From Saxibacter everestensis (GTDB lineage: Bacteria > Actinomycetota > Actinomycetes > Actinomycetales > Brevibacteriaceae): a stretch of DNA of 64,000 bases. Location of the stretch: assembly GCF_025787225.1 (NCBI RefSeq), contig NZ_CP090958.1:2900550-2964549 (forward strand). The letters are read 5' to 3'. The notes beneath the pieces are model-generated. The model was not told the DNA's origin. It saw only the letters and a list, made by a program, of their open reading frames with translations, and searched no databases. The translations under genes and the position numbers were made by a program. Below are positions 35,332 to 43,758 of this stretch, in pieces; position 1 is the stretch's first letter; every line of letters starts with the position of its first letter.

Positions 35332-36549
35332 ATGCTAGGGAACAGAGCCGTTGCCTACAAGGGGCCCGGAGAAGTCGACGTTATTGATATCGACTACCCC
35401 ACCTTCGAACTGAAAGACGGGCCGGGAGTTAATCCGGCAAATGTGGGACGCGAAGTCCGCCATGGCGCAATACTGAAAACCGTCAGCACCAACATCTGCG
35501 GATCAGATCAACATATGGTTCGGGGCCGGACCACAGCTCCCAAGGATCTCGTCCTCGGCCACGAGATCACCGGTGAAGTTGTCGAAACCGGGCCGGATGT
35601 CGAATTTATCAAGGTCGGAGATATTGTCTCGGTGCCATTCAATATCGCCTGCGGTCGTTGTCGAAACTGCAAGGAACAGAAGACCGGCATCTGCCTTAAC
35701 GTCAATCCTGACCGGCCCGGCAGCGCCTATGGATACGTGGACATGGGCGGTTGGGTTGGCGGCCAGGCCGACTATGTCCTGGTTCCGTATGCGGACTGGA
35801 ACTTGCTGAAGTTCCCGGACCGCGATCAGGCTCTGGAGAAGATTCTCGACCTGACCATGCTTTCCGATATCTTTCCGACCGGGTTCCATGGAGCAAAGAC
35901 CGCCGGGGTCGGCGTCGGATCGACCGTGTATATCGCAGGAGCCGGACCAGTCGGTTTGGCGGCTGCCGCCAGCGCGCAATTGCTTGGCGCCGCGGTGGTC
36001 ATTGTCGGCGATCTAAACGAATCCCGGCTCGCGCAGGCGCGCAGCTTCGGCTGCGAAACGATCGACGTTTCGAAGGGTGACCCGGCAAGCCAGATTGAAC
36101 AGCTTCTCGGCGTTCCTGAAGTCGACTGCGGCGTGGATGCTGTCGGCTTCGAGGCACACGGCTATGGCGAGGACGCAGCCGCCGAAGCACCGGCGACCGT
36201 CCTGAACTCACTGATGGGTCTCACAGCGGCCGGTGGTGCACTTGGTATCCCGGGGCTCTACGTCACAGGAGACCCCGGCGGTGTGGATGAAGCCGCAAAG
36301 GTTGGTTCACTTTCGCTGCGCTTCGGACTCGGATGGGCGAAGTCTCACGCCTTTACCACGGGACAATGCCCGGTGATGAAGTACAACCGCCAGTTGATGA
36401 TGGCAATCCTGCACGACAAGGTCCAGATAGCAAAGGCTGTCAATGCTCAGCCAATCAGTCTGGAAGACGCCCCACGCGGCTACGCCGAGTTCGATGCAGG
36501 AGCAGCCACCAAATACGTTCTGAACCCGCATGGATACCTAAATGCCTGA
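35332..36549 (+). CDS. fdhA: Glutathione-independent formaldehyde dehydrogenase
   Basis: The ATG at 35332 follows GAGGAAGG and gives 405 residues starting MLGNRAVAYKGPGEVDV. The Zn-alcohol-dehydrogenase hallmarks are present: catalytic-zinc Cys in NICGSDQHMVRGRT, GHEITGEVVETG, structural-zinc Cys cluster CGRCRNCKEQKTGIC, and NAD loop GAGPVGLAAAASA. The sequence is very close to the Pseudomonas putida FdhA type, including WAKSHAFTTGQ near the C-terminus. It oxidises formaldehyde to formate without glutathione, with tightly held NAD; dismutation is also known in the family. Confidence 0.92.
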   Translation: MLGNRAVAYKGPGEVDVIDIDYPTFELKDGPGVNPANVGREVRHGAILKTVSTNICGSDQHMVRGRTTAPKDLVLGHEITGEVVETGPDVEFIKVGDIVSVPFNIACGRCRNCKEQKTGICLNVNPDRPGSAYGYVDMGGWVGGQADYVLVPYADWNLLKFPDRDQALEKILDLTMLSDIFPTGFHGAKTAGVGVGSTVYIAGAGPVGLAAAASAQLLGAAVVIVGDLNESRLAQARSFGCETIDVSKGDPASQIEQLLGVPEVDCGVDAVGFEAHGYGEDAAAEAPATVLNSLMGLTAAGGALGIPGLYVTGDPGGVDEAAKVGSLSLRFGLGWAKSHAFTTGQCPVMKYNRQLMMAILHDKVQIAKAVNAQPISLEDAPRGYAEFDAGAATKYVLNPHGYLNA

Positions 36550-36627
36550 GCCGCAGGGTAACTTCATGCCGTCCGGGTTTTGAAAGGTTCGCGGCGAATC
36601 GATCAGAACCGCAAGGACACGTGAATA

Positions 36628-36821
36628 TTTGTCATTCATCTAACACGTCTGGTGGGTAAGTTAACCGATTCAACAGATTCATCCACAGCCGCGCAACCCC
36701 TACATCGGAATGTATGGTGTCGGCGTGCATGCATTGGGTTTACAAACCACGAACGGCAAAAAGCCCCGCTTCACCGTTGAATACGCGGTGAAGCGGGGCT
36801 TTCAAAACGCGGAGACGGTGG
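36628..36821. repeat. Copy A of the duplicated tRNA-Ser 3' flank
   Basis: Bases 36759-36821 match 37160-37222 at 61 of 63 positions; the match covers a terminator hairpin and the last 12 bases of tRNA-Ser. Bases 36628-36684 match 37061-37117 at about 41 of 57 without gaps. No tRNA body follows this copy, so it is a detached 3' end. Confidence 0.85.
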
Positions 36822-36827
36822 TGTGTA

Positions 36828-36950
36828 GTTACCGAACAACGCGTATCCCAGACGGAGGCCGCCCGCCGATACAACGTCAGTCGACCCTGGGTCCACGAAC
36901 TGATCCGCCTGGATCGCCCGTGCACCCGGCTTCATCGGCGATGGCCGGTG
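36828..36950 (+). pseudogene. Relic of a transposase helix-turn-helix (IS481/integrase-like)
   Basis: Reading from 36828, the plus strand encodes VTEQRVSQTEAARRYNVSRP followed by WVHELIRL. This is the pattern of the N-terminal helix-turn-helix of IS481/IS3-type transposases. After about 28 residues the similarity decays, and no DDE domain or start codon is present. It is a short degenerate insertion-sequence remnant lying between the two copies of the tRNA-Ser flank. Confidence 0.5.
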
Positions 36951-37047
36951 CCCAATGACACAGTAAGTGCGTTCGGCGGCGGTTAAAGCACCCCTACTCT
37001 GGCATTCGAGCACGGCTGGCCATGCCGAACTTACCGCAAACCCTTGC

Positions 37048-37082
37048 GACGTGTTAAACGTTTGTCGTTTTTTTAACACGTC
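37048..37082. repeat. 11-base inverted repeat in copy B of the flank
   Basis: GACGTGTTAAA and TTTAACACGTC are separated by 13 bases that include a T-run. It lies at the outer edge of the second flank copy. Copy A keeps only the right arm (TAACACGTCTG), so the symmetry is either lost in A or new in B. Confidence 0.7.
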
Positions 37083-37222
37083 TGCCAGATAGGTTAAAGG
37101 ATGTAACAGGACCATCCCCCTCAGGAACCGCACGCGCCAGGGGTGCGATCACCGATGTCAAAAGCCCCGCTTCACCATTGAGTACGCGGTGAAGCGGGGC
37201 TTTCAAAACGCGGAGACGGTGG
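37061..37222. repeat. Copy B of the duplicated tRNA-Ser 3' flank, joined to the intact tRNA
   Basis: This is the second member of the direct repeat described at 36628-36821. Here the repeat is continuous with the complete tRNA-Ser gene, so this is likely to be the original and 36628-36821 the derived copy. Confidence 0.85.
37161..37203 (-). terminator. Terminator of tRNA-Ser(GCU)
   Basis: AAAGCCCCGCTTCACC pairs perfectly with GGTGAAGCGGGGCTTT around an 11-base loop. It lies eight bases after the tRNA 3' end. Confidence 0.92.
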
Positions 37223-37299
37223 GATTTGAACCCACGGTCCCCTATTGGGGACTCCACCTTAGCAGGGTGGTGCACTCGGCCTGACTATGCGACGTCTCC
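37211..37299 (-). tRNA. tRNA-Ser (anticodon GCU)
   Basis: This 89-base class II tRNA has acceptor GGAGACG paired with CGTCTCC, anticodon stem CCACC/GGTGG with loop CTGCTAA (GCT), a long variable arm GTCCCCAATAGGGGAC, T-arm GGTTCAAATCC and discriminator G. Confidence 0.95.
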
Positions 37300-37469
37300 A
37301 GTAGGCGTTGCCGGATAAGACTATCGGGTATCCAGCCCCGGCCGCAAAACGTGGCCTCCCGCACGTCATTGCACGCCTGGCAGCACCGGCGAAGTATCGT
37401 AGACGAGGAACCATCACCTCGCCCTCACCCTGGCGCCCTCTGGCCCAGGAACACCCAGCAGGAGAAACA

Positions 37470-39134
37470 TTGGCAGAGAACGAATCGGATGAAACCGATC
37501 GTACTGCTGGCGCGCGCCACAAGATCCGGGTATCAGCCGCGCGAAACCGCGGTCGGCACAACACCGGCAAGGGCGAGTACTTTCCGCGCGTCGTCACGTG
37601 GACAACCGTCGGCACCTTCATCCCCGGCGTTGCGCTGATAGCAGCCGGAAGGAAGAAGCTCGGCGGTCTGATCCTCGGGTTGTTCATTGCCGGGCTGATA
37701 GTTCTCGGTGCGTTCGTGCTGATGACCGGCCCGATGAAGTTCGCGCTCAGTATGGCCGCCAGCCCGGACACCCTGTTGTTCCTGGCCATTGCGCTCGGCA
37801 TCGGCCTCGCCGTCTGGGCAGCGATCATCATCGTGTCGTACCTGGTGCTCCGGATTCCCCGGCAATTCACCGCCGGGCAACGCGTGCTGGGCGGCATCCT
37901 CGTCGTTTCTTTGGTCGTCATCGTCGGCTTGCCGACCGGCGTGGCCAGTTACTACAGCATGACCCAGCGCTCACTTCTGCTTAACGTTTTCCAGGCACCG
38001 GACAGCGCCGGTAGTAAACAGGCACTGGACAAGGAAGACCCCTGGAAGGACAAGAAGCGGGTCAATGTGTTCCTGATGGGACGCGATGACGGGGCCGGGC
38101 GCACCGGCGTCCGCCCGGACACACTGATTGTCGCCTCGATCGACACGCGCTCCGGCGAAACGACTCTCTTCAGCGTTCCGCGCAACCTGGCGTTCCCGCA
38201 TTTCCCCAAGGACAGCTCACTGGCTAAGCACTTTCCACAGGGATTTACCGGCTACGGCTCTGCGGAGAGCCTGATCAACGCCGTCTGGACCTGGTCATCG
38301 GAAAACCCGGACCTCGTCGATGCGCCGAAGGGCCAGGAGACCGGGCTGTACGCCACAATGCAGGCAGTCAGCGGATCGCTCGACCTGGACATCGACTACT
38401 ACGCAACCGTGAATCTCAAGGGATTTGAGGATGTCGTCGATGCGATCGGCGGCGTGAAGATCGATGTCGAACGACGGATTCCGATCGGCGGCGGCACCAA
38501 TATGAAGACCGGCGGCAAGAACGCCGTCACCGGATACATCGAGCCTGGCGATCAGAAGCTCAACGGCAAGACCGCGCTCTGGTACGTGCGGTCCCGCGAG
38601 GGCTCGGACAATTACGACCGGATGTGCCGTCAGCAGCGGATGATCAAGACCGTGCTCGGCCAGGTTCAGCCGGCATCGTTGGCCACCGCGTTCCCCCGGC
38701 TGGCCGGGTCGGCAAGCAAGAACATCGAGACCGATATACCGCAGCAAGACCTGCAGGCGTTTGTTGGACTCGCGCTCAAGGCGCAGGACGCCGGCGTGGT
38801 CAGCGCCCAGATCAACAACGATGTGACCAGCACGGTCAACCCCGACTACGACGAGCTGCACAAGTGGGTGAAGAAGAAGCTAGGCGAAGAGCCGAAGAAG
38901 CCTAAGTCGTCCGAGGAATCGGCCGGCTCGGGCAAGGAGTCGGGCAACGACTCCGACAAGGAGCCAAACGACGAGGCGTCTGGAGAATCAGATCAGCCCG
39001 CCTCCGAGGAGACCGAGCAGGCTAAGAAGGGCGAATCGGAGCCGACGGAGTCCGCTCCCGAGCCGGGCGAGGAAACCGCGGACGGCAAGTGCTACCCGCG
39101 CGGCTATAACCCCAACGAGGCCGCTACGCCATAG
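37470..39134 (+). CDS. LytR-CpsA-Psr (LCP) family cell-wall glycopolymer ligase
   Basis: The TTG at 37470 with AGGAG seven bases upstream is the likely start (554 residues); a longer reading from 37308 would run through the tRNA flank. Four hydrophobic segments (about residues 40-160) are followed by the LCP domain: RVNVFLMGRDDGAGRTGVRPDTLIVASIDTRSG, SVPRNL, and LWYVRSREGSDNYDRMCRQQRMI. LCP enzymes transfer teichoic acid, arabinogalactan or capsule precursors to peptidoglycan. The C-terminal 90 residues are Glu/Lys/Ser-rich and probably lie in the wall. The family usually has one helix, so four is unusual. Confidence 0.88.
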   Translation: MAENESDETDRTAGARHKIRVSAARNRGRHNTGKGEYFPRVVTWTTVGTFIPGVALIAAGRKKLGGLILGLFIAGLIVLGAFVLMTGPMKFALSMAASPDTLLFLAIALGIGLAVWAAIIIVSYLVLRIPRQFTAGQRVLGGILVVSLVVIVGLPTGVASYYSMTQRSLLLNVFQAPDSAGSKQALDKEDPWKDKKRVNVFLMGRDDGAGRTGVRPDTLIVASIDTRSGETTLFSVPRNLAFPHFPKDSSLAKHFPQGFTGYGSAESLINAVWTWSSENPDLVDAPKGQETGLYATMQAVSGSLDLDIDYYATVNLKGFEDVVDAIGGVKIDVERRIPIGGGTNMKTGGKNAVTGYIEPGDQKLNGKTALWYVRSREGSDNYDRMCRQQRMIKTVLGQVQPASLATAFPRLAGSASKNIETDIPQQDLQAFVGLALKAQDAGVVSAQINNDVTSTVNPDYDELHKWVKKKLGEEPKKPKSSEESAGSGKESGNDSDKEPNDEASGESDQPASEETEQAKKGESEPTESAPEPGEETADGKCYPRGYNPNEAATP

Positions 39135-39150
39135 AACTGCACGGTACGAA

Positions 39151-39183
39151 AATGCCCCCGACGACAGACTCGCCGGGGGCATT
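39151..39183. terminator. Bidirectional terminator between LCP and MFS genes
   Basis: AATGCCCCCG and CGGGGGCATT form the stem, with ACGA/TCGC inside it and a short loop. T- and A-rich bases on both sides suit the convergent genes. Confidence 0.85.
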
Positions 39184-39198
39184 TCATTCGGGTGGGGC

Positions 39199-40437
39199 TT
39201 AGCTTGCGTCCGCGGCGGTCAGCACGGTCGCCTCTTCAGCCGAGACAAGCTCGTGGTCGGCATCGATGTGCGCAATGGCACGCCGTCCGATCAGCAGGAC
39301 AACGATTGAGACCAGCACGGCCGCCGCACCCAGCCAGTACGGGGCGCCGGCGCCTGCGGCAGCGGCAATGACGCCGGCAAAGGCCGGAGCCAACGCCCCG
39401 CCAACGAAGCGAACGGCACTGTACGCCGAGGAGGCAACCGGGCGTGGCAGATCGGTGGCATTCATCACCGACTCGGTCAGGACTGTATTCACTACGCCGA
39501 GGAACAAGCCGCCCACGACAATGCACACGATGAGCACCGGCCGTGCGGCAACGTCGAGCGCCATTACGGCAAGGTCGACCGAGAGCAGCAGCATCATTGC
39601 GTAAAGCACCTTCTGTCGGCCGAAACGCCTGGTCAGGATCGGTGCGACGAATACCGAGGTAATGGCGAGGCCGATTCCCCAGCCGAAGAAGACAAGCCCG
39701 AGCTGTTGTGCGCCGAGCTCGAGCGGGAACGGGCTGTAGGCCAACAGGATGAAGAAGCCAAAGTTGTAGAACAAGGCGGCGATTCCGAGCGTGAGCAGCG
39801 CAGGGTTGCGCAGGGCGCGGAACGTGGAGGTGATGCCCACCGGCTCGGGCTTCGCCGCCGGCTTACCAAGGAGCGCGACAATGCCGATGAAGCCGATCGC
39901 CATCAGCACCGCCGTGCCGATGAATGGCCCGCGCCAGGAGATGCCGCCCAGCAGACCGCCGAGCAAAGGGCCCACCGCGATACCGAGACCCAGTGCGGCC
40001 TCGTACAAGATGATCGCGCTGTCCACGCCGCCACTCGCTGCACCGACAATCGTGGCAAGCGCGGTCGAGATGAACAAAGCGTTGCCGAGGCCCCATCCGG
40101 CGCGGAATCCAATAATCGCCTCCACGCTGTTCGAGGCACCGGCGAGCGCGGCAAATACGATGATCAGCGCCAGCCCGATCAGCAACGTCTTCTTCGCCCC
40201 GATCCGGCTGGAGACCCAGCTGGTGAAGAGCATCGCGATGCCGGTGATGAACAGGTAGCTGGTGAAAAGCAGCAATGCCTGGGTCTGCGTCGCGCCCAGG
40301 TCCGCACTGATCGCCGGCAGGATCGGGTCGACCAAACCGATTCCCATGAAGGCGATCACGCTGGCGAAGGCTACCGCCCACACCGCACGTGATTGCTTGA
40401 ACATCTGCCTGAAACTGTGGGTTGAAGAGCCGCTCAC
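39199..40437 (-). CDS. MFS transporter, 12-TM (DHA1)
   Basis: The GTG at 40437 has AAAGGA five bases upstream and is preferred over the GTG at 40458, giving 412 residues. VIAFMGIGLVDPILPAISADLGAT and SSRIGAKKTLLIGLALIIV mark the first helices and the conserved loop. It probably exports a small toxic compound. It lies downstream of a MarR gene on the same strand, 116 bases away, and may be controlled by it. Confidence 0.85.
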   Translation of the reverse strand: MSGSSTHSFRQMFKQSRAVWAVAFASVIAFMGIGLVDPILPAISADLGATQTQALLLFTSYLFITGIAMLFTSWVSSRIGAKKTLLIGLALIIVFAALAGASNSVEAIIGFRAGWGLGNALFISTALATIVGAASGGVDSAIILYEAALGLGIAVGPLLGGLLGGISWRGPFIGTAVLMAIGFIGIVALLGKPAAKPEPVGITSTFRALRNPALLTLGIAALFYNFGFFILLAYSPFPLELGAQQLGLVFFGWGIGLAITSVFVAPILTRRFGRQKVLYAMMLLLSVDLAVMALDVAARPVLIVCIVVGGLFLGVVNTVLTESVMNATDLPRPVASSAYSAVRFVGGALAPAFAGVIAAAAGAGAPYWLGAAAVLVSIVVLLIGRRAIAHIDADHELVSAEEATVLTAADAS

Positions 40438-40553
40438 TTGATTCCTTTCTGGCACCACAAACTACGCAGGCGTCCTGTCGAAGCTGCGGTGGTGACTTTC
40501 GTGGTTATGAATATGTGCTGTCCGGCAGCTGCCGGAACCGTCAGGCGATACCG

Positions 40554-41039
40554 CTATCCGGTTTCCTCGTCAGCCGGAGGCGTTCGGCCCTTCTCTGTCA
40601 GCAGGCGGTGCTGGATGGCGACTGTCTCGGCAAGGATCGCCCGTTCTTCCACCGAAAGCGTCTCGAGCCGCGGGCCTATCGCATGCGCGATCCCGGTCCG
40701 TAGCTCCGCCAATGTCCGCCGGCCGCTGTCCGAGAGGCTGATCAACACCGCACGCCCATCCTCGGGATCGGACACCCGCTCGACCGAGCCTGCCTTCTCC
40801 AGGCGCTGGAACATGGCTGTCGCGGTCGGCTGCGAACACCTGTCCATCACGGCGAAATCTCCCACCCGCATCGGTCCATGCTCTTCGAGTACCGCGAGCG
40901 CACGCCATACAGCGCTTGGTACAGTGGTTTCAGCAAGGCGGGCAGCTGCCCGAGTCAGCCGCGACGACATCACGACGAGATCGATGGCCAGCTGATCGGT
41001 GTCCGACCGCCGCGGGGGAGAATTCTCCGTAAGGCTCAT
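40554..41039 (-). CDS. MarR-family regulator
   Basis: This 161-residue protein has the MarR winged helix: LAVLEEHGPMRVGDFAVMDRCSQPTATAMFQRLEKAGSVER and the wing SDPEDGRAVLISLSDSG. A perfect operator-like palindrome begins ten bases upstream of its ATG, so it probably represses itself and the divergent FAD protein. No Cys appears in the expected redox position at the N-terminus. Confidence 0.9.
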   Translation of the reverse strand: MSLTENSPPRRSDTDQLAIDLVVMSSRLTRAAARLAETTVPSAVWRALAVLEEHGPMRVGDFAVMDRCSQPTATAMFQRLEKAGSVERVSDPEDGRAVLISLSDSGRRTLAELRTGIAHAIGPRLETLSVEERAILAETVAIQHRLLTEKGRTPPADEETG

Positions 41040-41048
41040 GTTCCCAGT

Positions 41049-41069
41049 TTACATAGATACCCTATGTAA
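41049..41069. promoter_or_regulatory. MarR-type operator
   Basis: TTACATAG and CTATGTAA form a perfect inverted repeat with a five-base centre. Size and symmetry match MarR dimer sites. It lies in the short gap between the divergent marR and FAD-protein genes. Confidence 0.8.
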
Positions 41070-41132
41070 TGTCCAGCGCTGCTGGCTCGAACATCCGATG
41101 CCCGCCACAACCACAAGGAGTGCAAAATCGAG

Positions 41133-43037
41133 GTGCAGAACGACATTGCTGTCGCCATAATCGGGGCGGGTCCCCGCGGCACCACAGTCTTCGAACGACT
41201 CGTCGCTTACTCCCGTCAGTTTCCGAAGCGCAGCGTGACAATCCACATCCTCGATCCGCACCTGCCCGGAGCAGGTCAGGTATGGCGCACGGACCAGAGT
41301 CGCTCACTGCTGATGAACACCCAGCCGCACGATCAGACAGTGTTTCCAGATAGCAGCGTCAACGTCGAGCTGCGGGAAACCGGCCTTTCAATGGGCGAAT
41401 GGGTCAAGGAAGTTGCCGCCGGCCGCATTGCCGTCGACCCCGAATCCCAGACGGAAGTCCTCAGCCTGCATGCCACCTCGTTCCCGTCCCGCGCGCTTTA
41501 CGGCGCCTACCTGAGTTGGGCGTTCAGGCATCTGCGCGAGACGGCGCCGGAGAACATGACTGTGCGGGTGCACCACACCCGGGTCACCCAGCTTCGCGAG
41601 CTCCTCGACGTCCAGCACCTCACCCTGGACAACGGCAGGTCGCTCGATGTCGACGCCGTGGTCCTCGCTCTCGGTCATCTTCCGGCGCACCTCACCCCCC
41701 TGCAGGAACACTGGGACTCCTTCGCCCGCGAGCACGGCCTCAGCTATCAGCCGCCCTCACTGCCCGCAGACATCGACTGGCGTACGGTGCTTCCTGCTGG
41801 CGAGCCGGTGATCTTCCGCGGCTTCGCGCTCAATTTCTTCGACATTATGGCGCTGAGCACGATCGACCGCGGCGGAAAGTTCGTTCGAGACGACCCAGCT
41901 GGTCAGCTCCGGTACGAGCCTTCCGGTGATGAGCCGATCCTGATTCCAGGTTCCCGCCGCGGCGTGCCATACCGGGCCAAGCCAATCGTCGATAACGTCG
42001 CCCGTCCCGAGTATCAGCACAGATATATCACCGAGCCCGCACTGGCCCGGCTTCGTTCGGCCAGCAATTCGGGCCGGCTCTTCTTCGACAAGGACGTGTG
42101 GCCACTCATCCTCCGGGATGCTCTGCGCGCCTACTATCTCACCTTGCAGCGGGTAGCTCCCGGGGTCTTCGCCCATGACCCAGCCCGGATTTTCGACTTC
42201 CTTGACAGCGATTCCGCTGGAAACCTCTGGGACGACCTGATAGCCGACGTCGTGCCCGAACGCGCGCACCGCTTCGAACTCGGCAGGCTATTGCACCCGC
42301 TGGACGGGAGGAAATTCTCCTCGGCCGCGGAACTGGATGACTGGATGCTCGGCTACCTCGACGAGGATGTCGCCGAGGCACGTCGAGGGGCGGACTCGCC
42401 TGGAAAGATGGCTGCGCTGGCCATCTACACGGCACGCGACCTGGTGAAGGCGCTGATTGTGAATGACGGTCTCGAAGAGTACTCGTTCCTGACCGACGTC
42501 CGCGGCTGGTTCGAGGACTTCGCGCAGTCGGTTGGCTCCGGGCCGCCGCTGCGCAGAATCGAGGAGGTCGCGGCGCTGGCGCGCGCAGGCATCATCAGGT
42601 TCATCGGCCCGGACATGCATGTGGACACCGTGGTCGAGGACGAGGGCGGAGAGGCCTTCTTCGTGGCGTCATCTCCCCAGGTGGCGAACTCCGCAATTCG
42701 TTCCCGCGTCCTGGCAGAGGCAATAGCACCGGCGAACCGGGCCCTGGCAGCCGCGGACTCGTTGCTGGCGGACCTTTTGACCACGGGGGCAGCGCGGGTC
42801 CGGGTCACCCACCTCCCCGAAGGCATTGAGCACGAAGGCACCGGGCTCGACGTCACCGCGAGGCCCTACCGGCTGATCGACGCAAGCGGGCAAGCACACA
42901 AGCACAGGTACGTCATCGGGCTACAACTGTCTTCCGTGCAGTGGGGCACCGCCATCGCAGCCCAACCCGGATCGAACGCGGTAACTCTTCAGGACGCGGA
43001 TGCCCTGGCCCGCGACATCCTCGGGCTCGATCGTTAG
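41133..43037 (+). CDS. FAD-NAD(P)-binding protein (NAD_binding_9 type)
   Basis: This 634-residue protein starts with an FAD-binding VAIIGAGPRGTTVFERLV and an Asp-ending second strand (IHILDPHLPGAGQVWRTDQ), then LLMNTQPHDQTVFPD, features of the HI0933-neighbouring FAD-NAD(P)-binding family. VDAVVLALGHLPA completes the fold. It is expected to be a soluble flavoprotein of unknown substrate. The GTG start at 41133 is 15 bases from AAGGAG, which is rather far. Its promoter shares the MarR operator, so it is probably induced by a small aromatic or toxic compound. Confidence 0.82.
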   Translation: MQNDIAVAIIGAGPRGTTVFERLVAYSRQFPKRSVTIHILDPHLPGAGQVWRTDQSRSLLMNTQPHDQTVFPDSSVNVELRETGLSMGEWVKEVAAGRIAVDPESQTEVLSLHATSFPSRALYGAYLSWAFRHLRETAPENMTVRVHHTRVTQLRELLDVQHLTLDNGRSLDVDAVVLALGHLPAHLTPLQEHWDSFAREHGLSYQPPSLPADIDWRTVLPAGEPVIFRGFALNFFDIMALSTIDRGGKFVRDDPAGQLRYEPSGDEPILIPGSRRGVPYRAKPIVDNVARPEYQHRYITEPALARLRSASNSGRLFFDKDVWPLILRDALRAYYLTLQRVAPGVFAHDPARIFDFLDSDSAGNLWDDLIADVVPERAHRFELGRLLHPLDGRKFSSAAELDDWMLGYLDEDVAEARRGADSPGKMAALAIYTARDLVKALIVNDGLEEYSFLTDVRGWFEDFAQSVGSGPPLRRIEEVAALARAGIIRFIGPDMHVDTVVEDEGGEAFFVASSPQVANSAIRSRVLAEAIAPANRALAAADSLLADLLTTGAARVRVTHLPEGIEHEGTGLDVTARPYRLIDASGQAHKHRYVIGLQLSSVQWGTAIAAQPGSNAVTLQDADALARDILGLDR

Positions 43038-43142
43038 CTGGCGGCCAGCGCTGTGTCAGGCCTCACAGCCCCAGCCGGTAAGTGTTGATCCGGTTTAAAC
43101 GTTAACTACTTTGTTACCGACCCCGATAGAAGGAGACCATCC

Positions 43143-43748
43143 GTGTCAGTTGAGCCAAGCACACTTCCCTCACGCGTTGCGGAGACAAGCGCACCGATCC
43201 TCGATGTTCTGGCCGAGCGCTGGAGCCCCCGGGCCTATGATCCGGCCGGCGAAGTATCGGAACACGCACTGCGCGCGGCCCTCGAGGCAGCCCGATGGTC
43301 GCCATCTGCGGCCAACACGCAGCCGTGGCGGTTCATTGTCGGACGGCGCGGCGACGCGACCTTCGATGCGATCTTCGCGAACCTGCTTCCCGGGAACCAG
43401 AAGTGGGGCGGTTCCGCCGGCGCATTGATCGTGAATGTCGCCGAGTTGCGTGATGAAGAGGGCAACACGCGGGTTTGGGGACACTACGATCTTGGCCAGG
43501 CCGTCGCCCATCTTTCGGTGCAGGCACATCACGACGGATTGCATGTGCACCAGCTCGGCGGCATCGACGCCGAGGGATTGCGAGAGGCGTTCAACATTCC
43601 GGAGAGGTTCGAGGCCGTGTCCGTGACTGTACTCGGGGCGCTCGGCGATGCAGATACCCTCCCGGACGGGCTTCGCGAACGTGAACTCGCACCACGTAGC
43701 CGGCTGCCGCTCGGCGAGATCGCGCTACCCTCGGGTTTCCAGATCTAG
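43143..43748 (+). CDS. Nitroreductase-family protein
   Basis: This 201-residue FMN protein has WSPRAYDP near the N-terminus, ARWSPSAANTQPWRFIV with the FMN-contact Arg/Ser, and GHYDLGQAVAHLSVQAHHDGLHVHQLGG. It would reduce nitro compounds, quinones or similar with NAD(P)H. The GTG start at 43143 follows AAGGAG. It stands alone 105 bases after the FAD protein gene; it may share its induction, but no operator is seen. Confidence 0.88.
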   Translation: MSVEPSTLPSRVAETSAPILDVLAERWSPRAYDPAGEVSEHALRAALEAARWSPSAANTQPWRFIVGRRGDATFDAIFANLLPGNQKWGGSAGALIVNVAELRDEEGNTRVWGHYDLGQAVAHLSVQAHHDGLHVHQLGGIDAEGLREAFNIPERFEAVSVTVLGALGDADTLPDGLRERELAPRSRLPLGEIALPSGFQI

Positions 43749-43758
43749 AACCCTCGCG

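Noticed and set aside
36628-37222. Intact integrative element in tRNA-Ser
   Set aside because: The repeats enclose only about 240 bases of unique sequence with no integrase or cargo. At most it is a relic.
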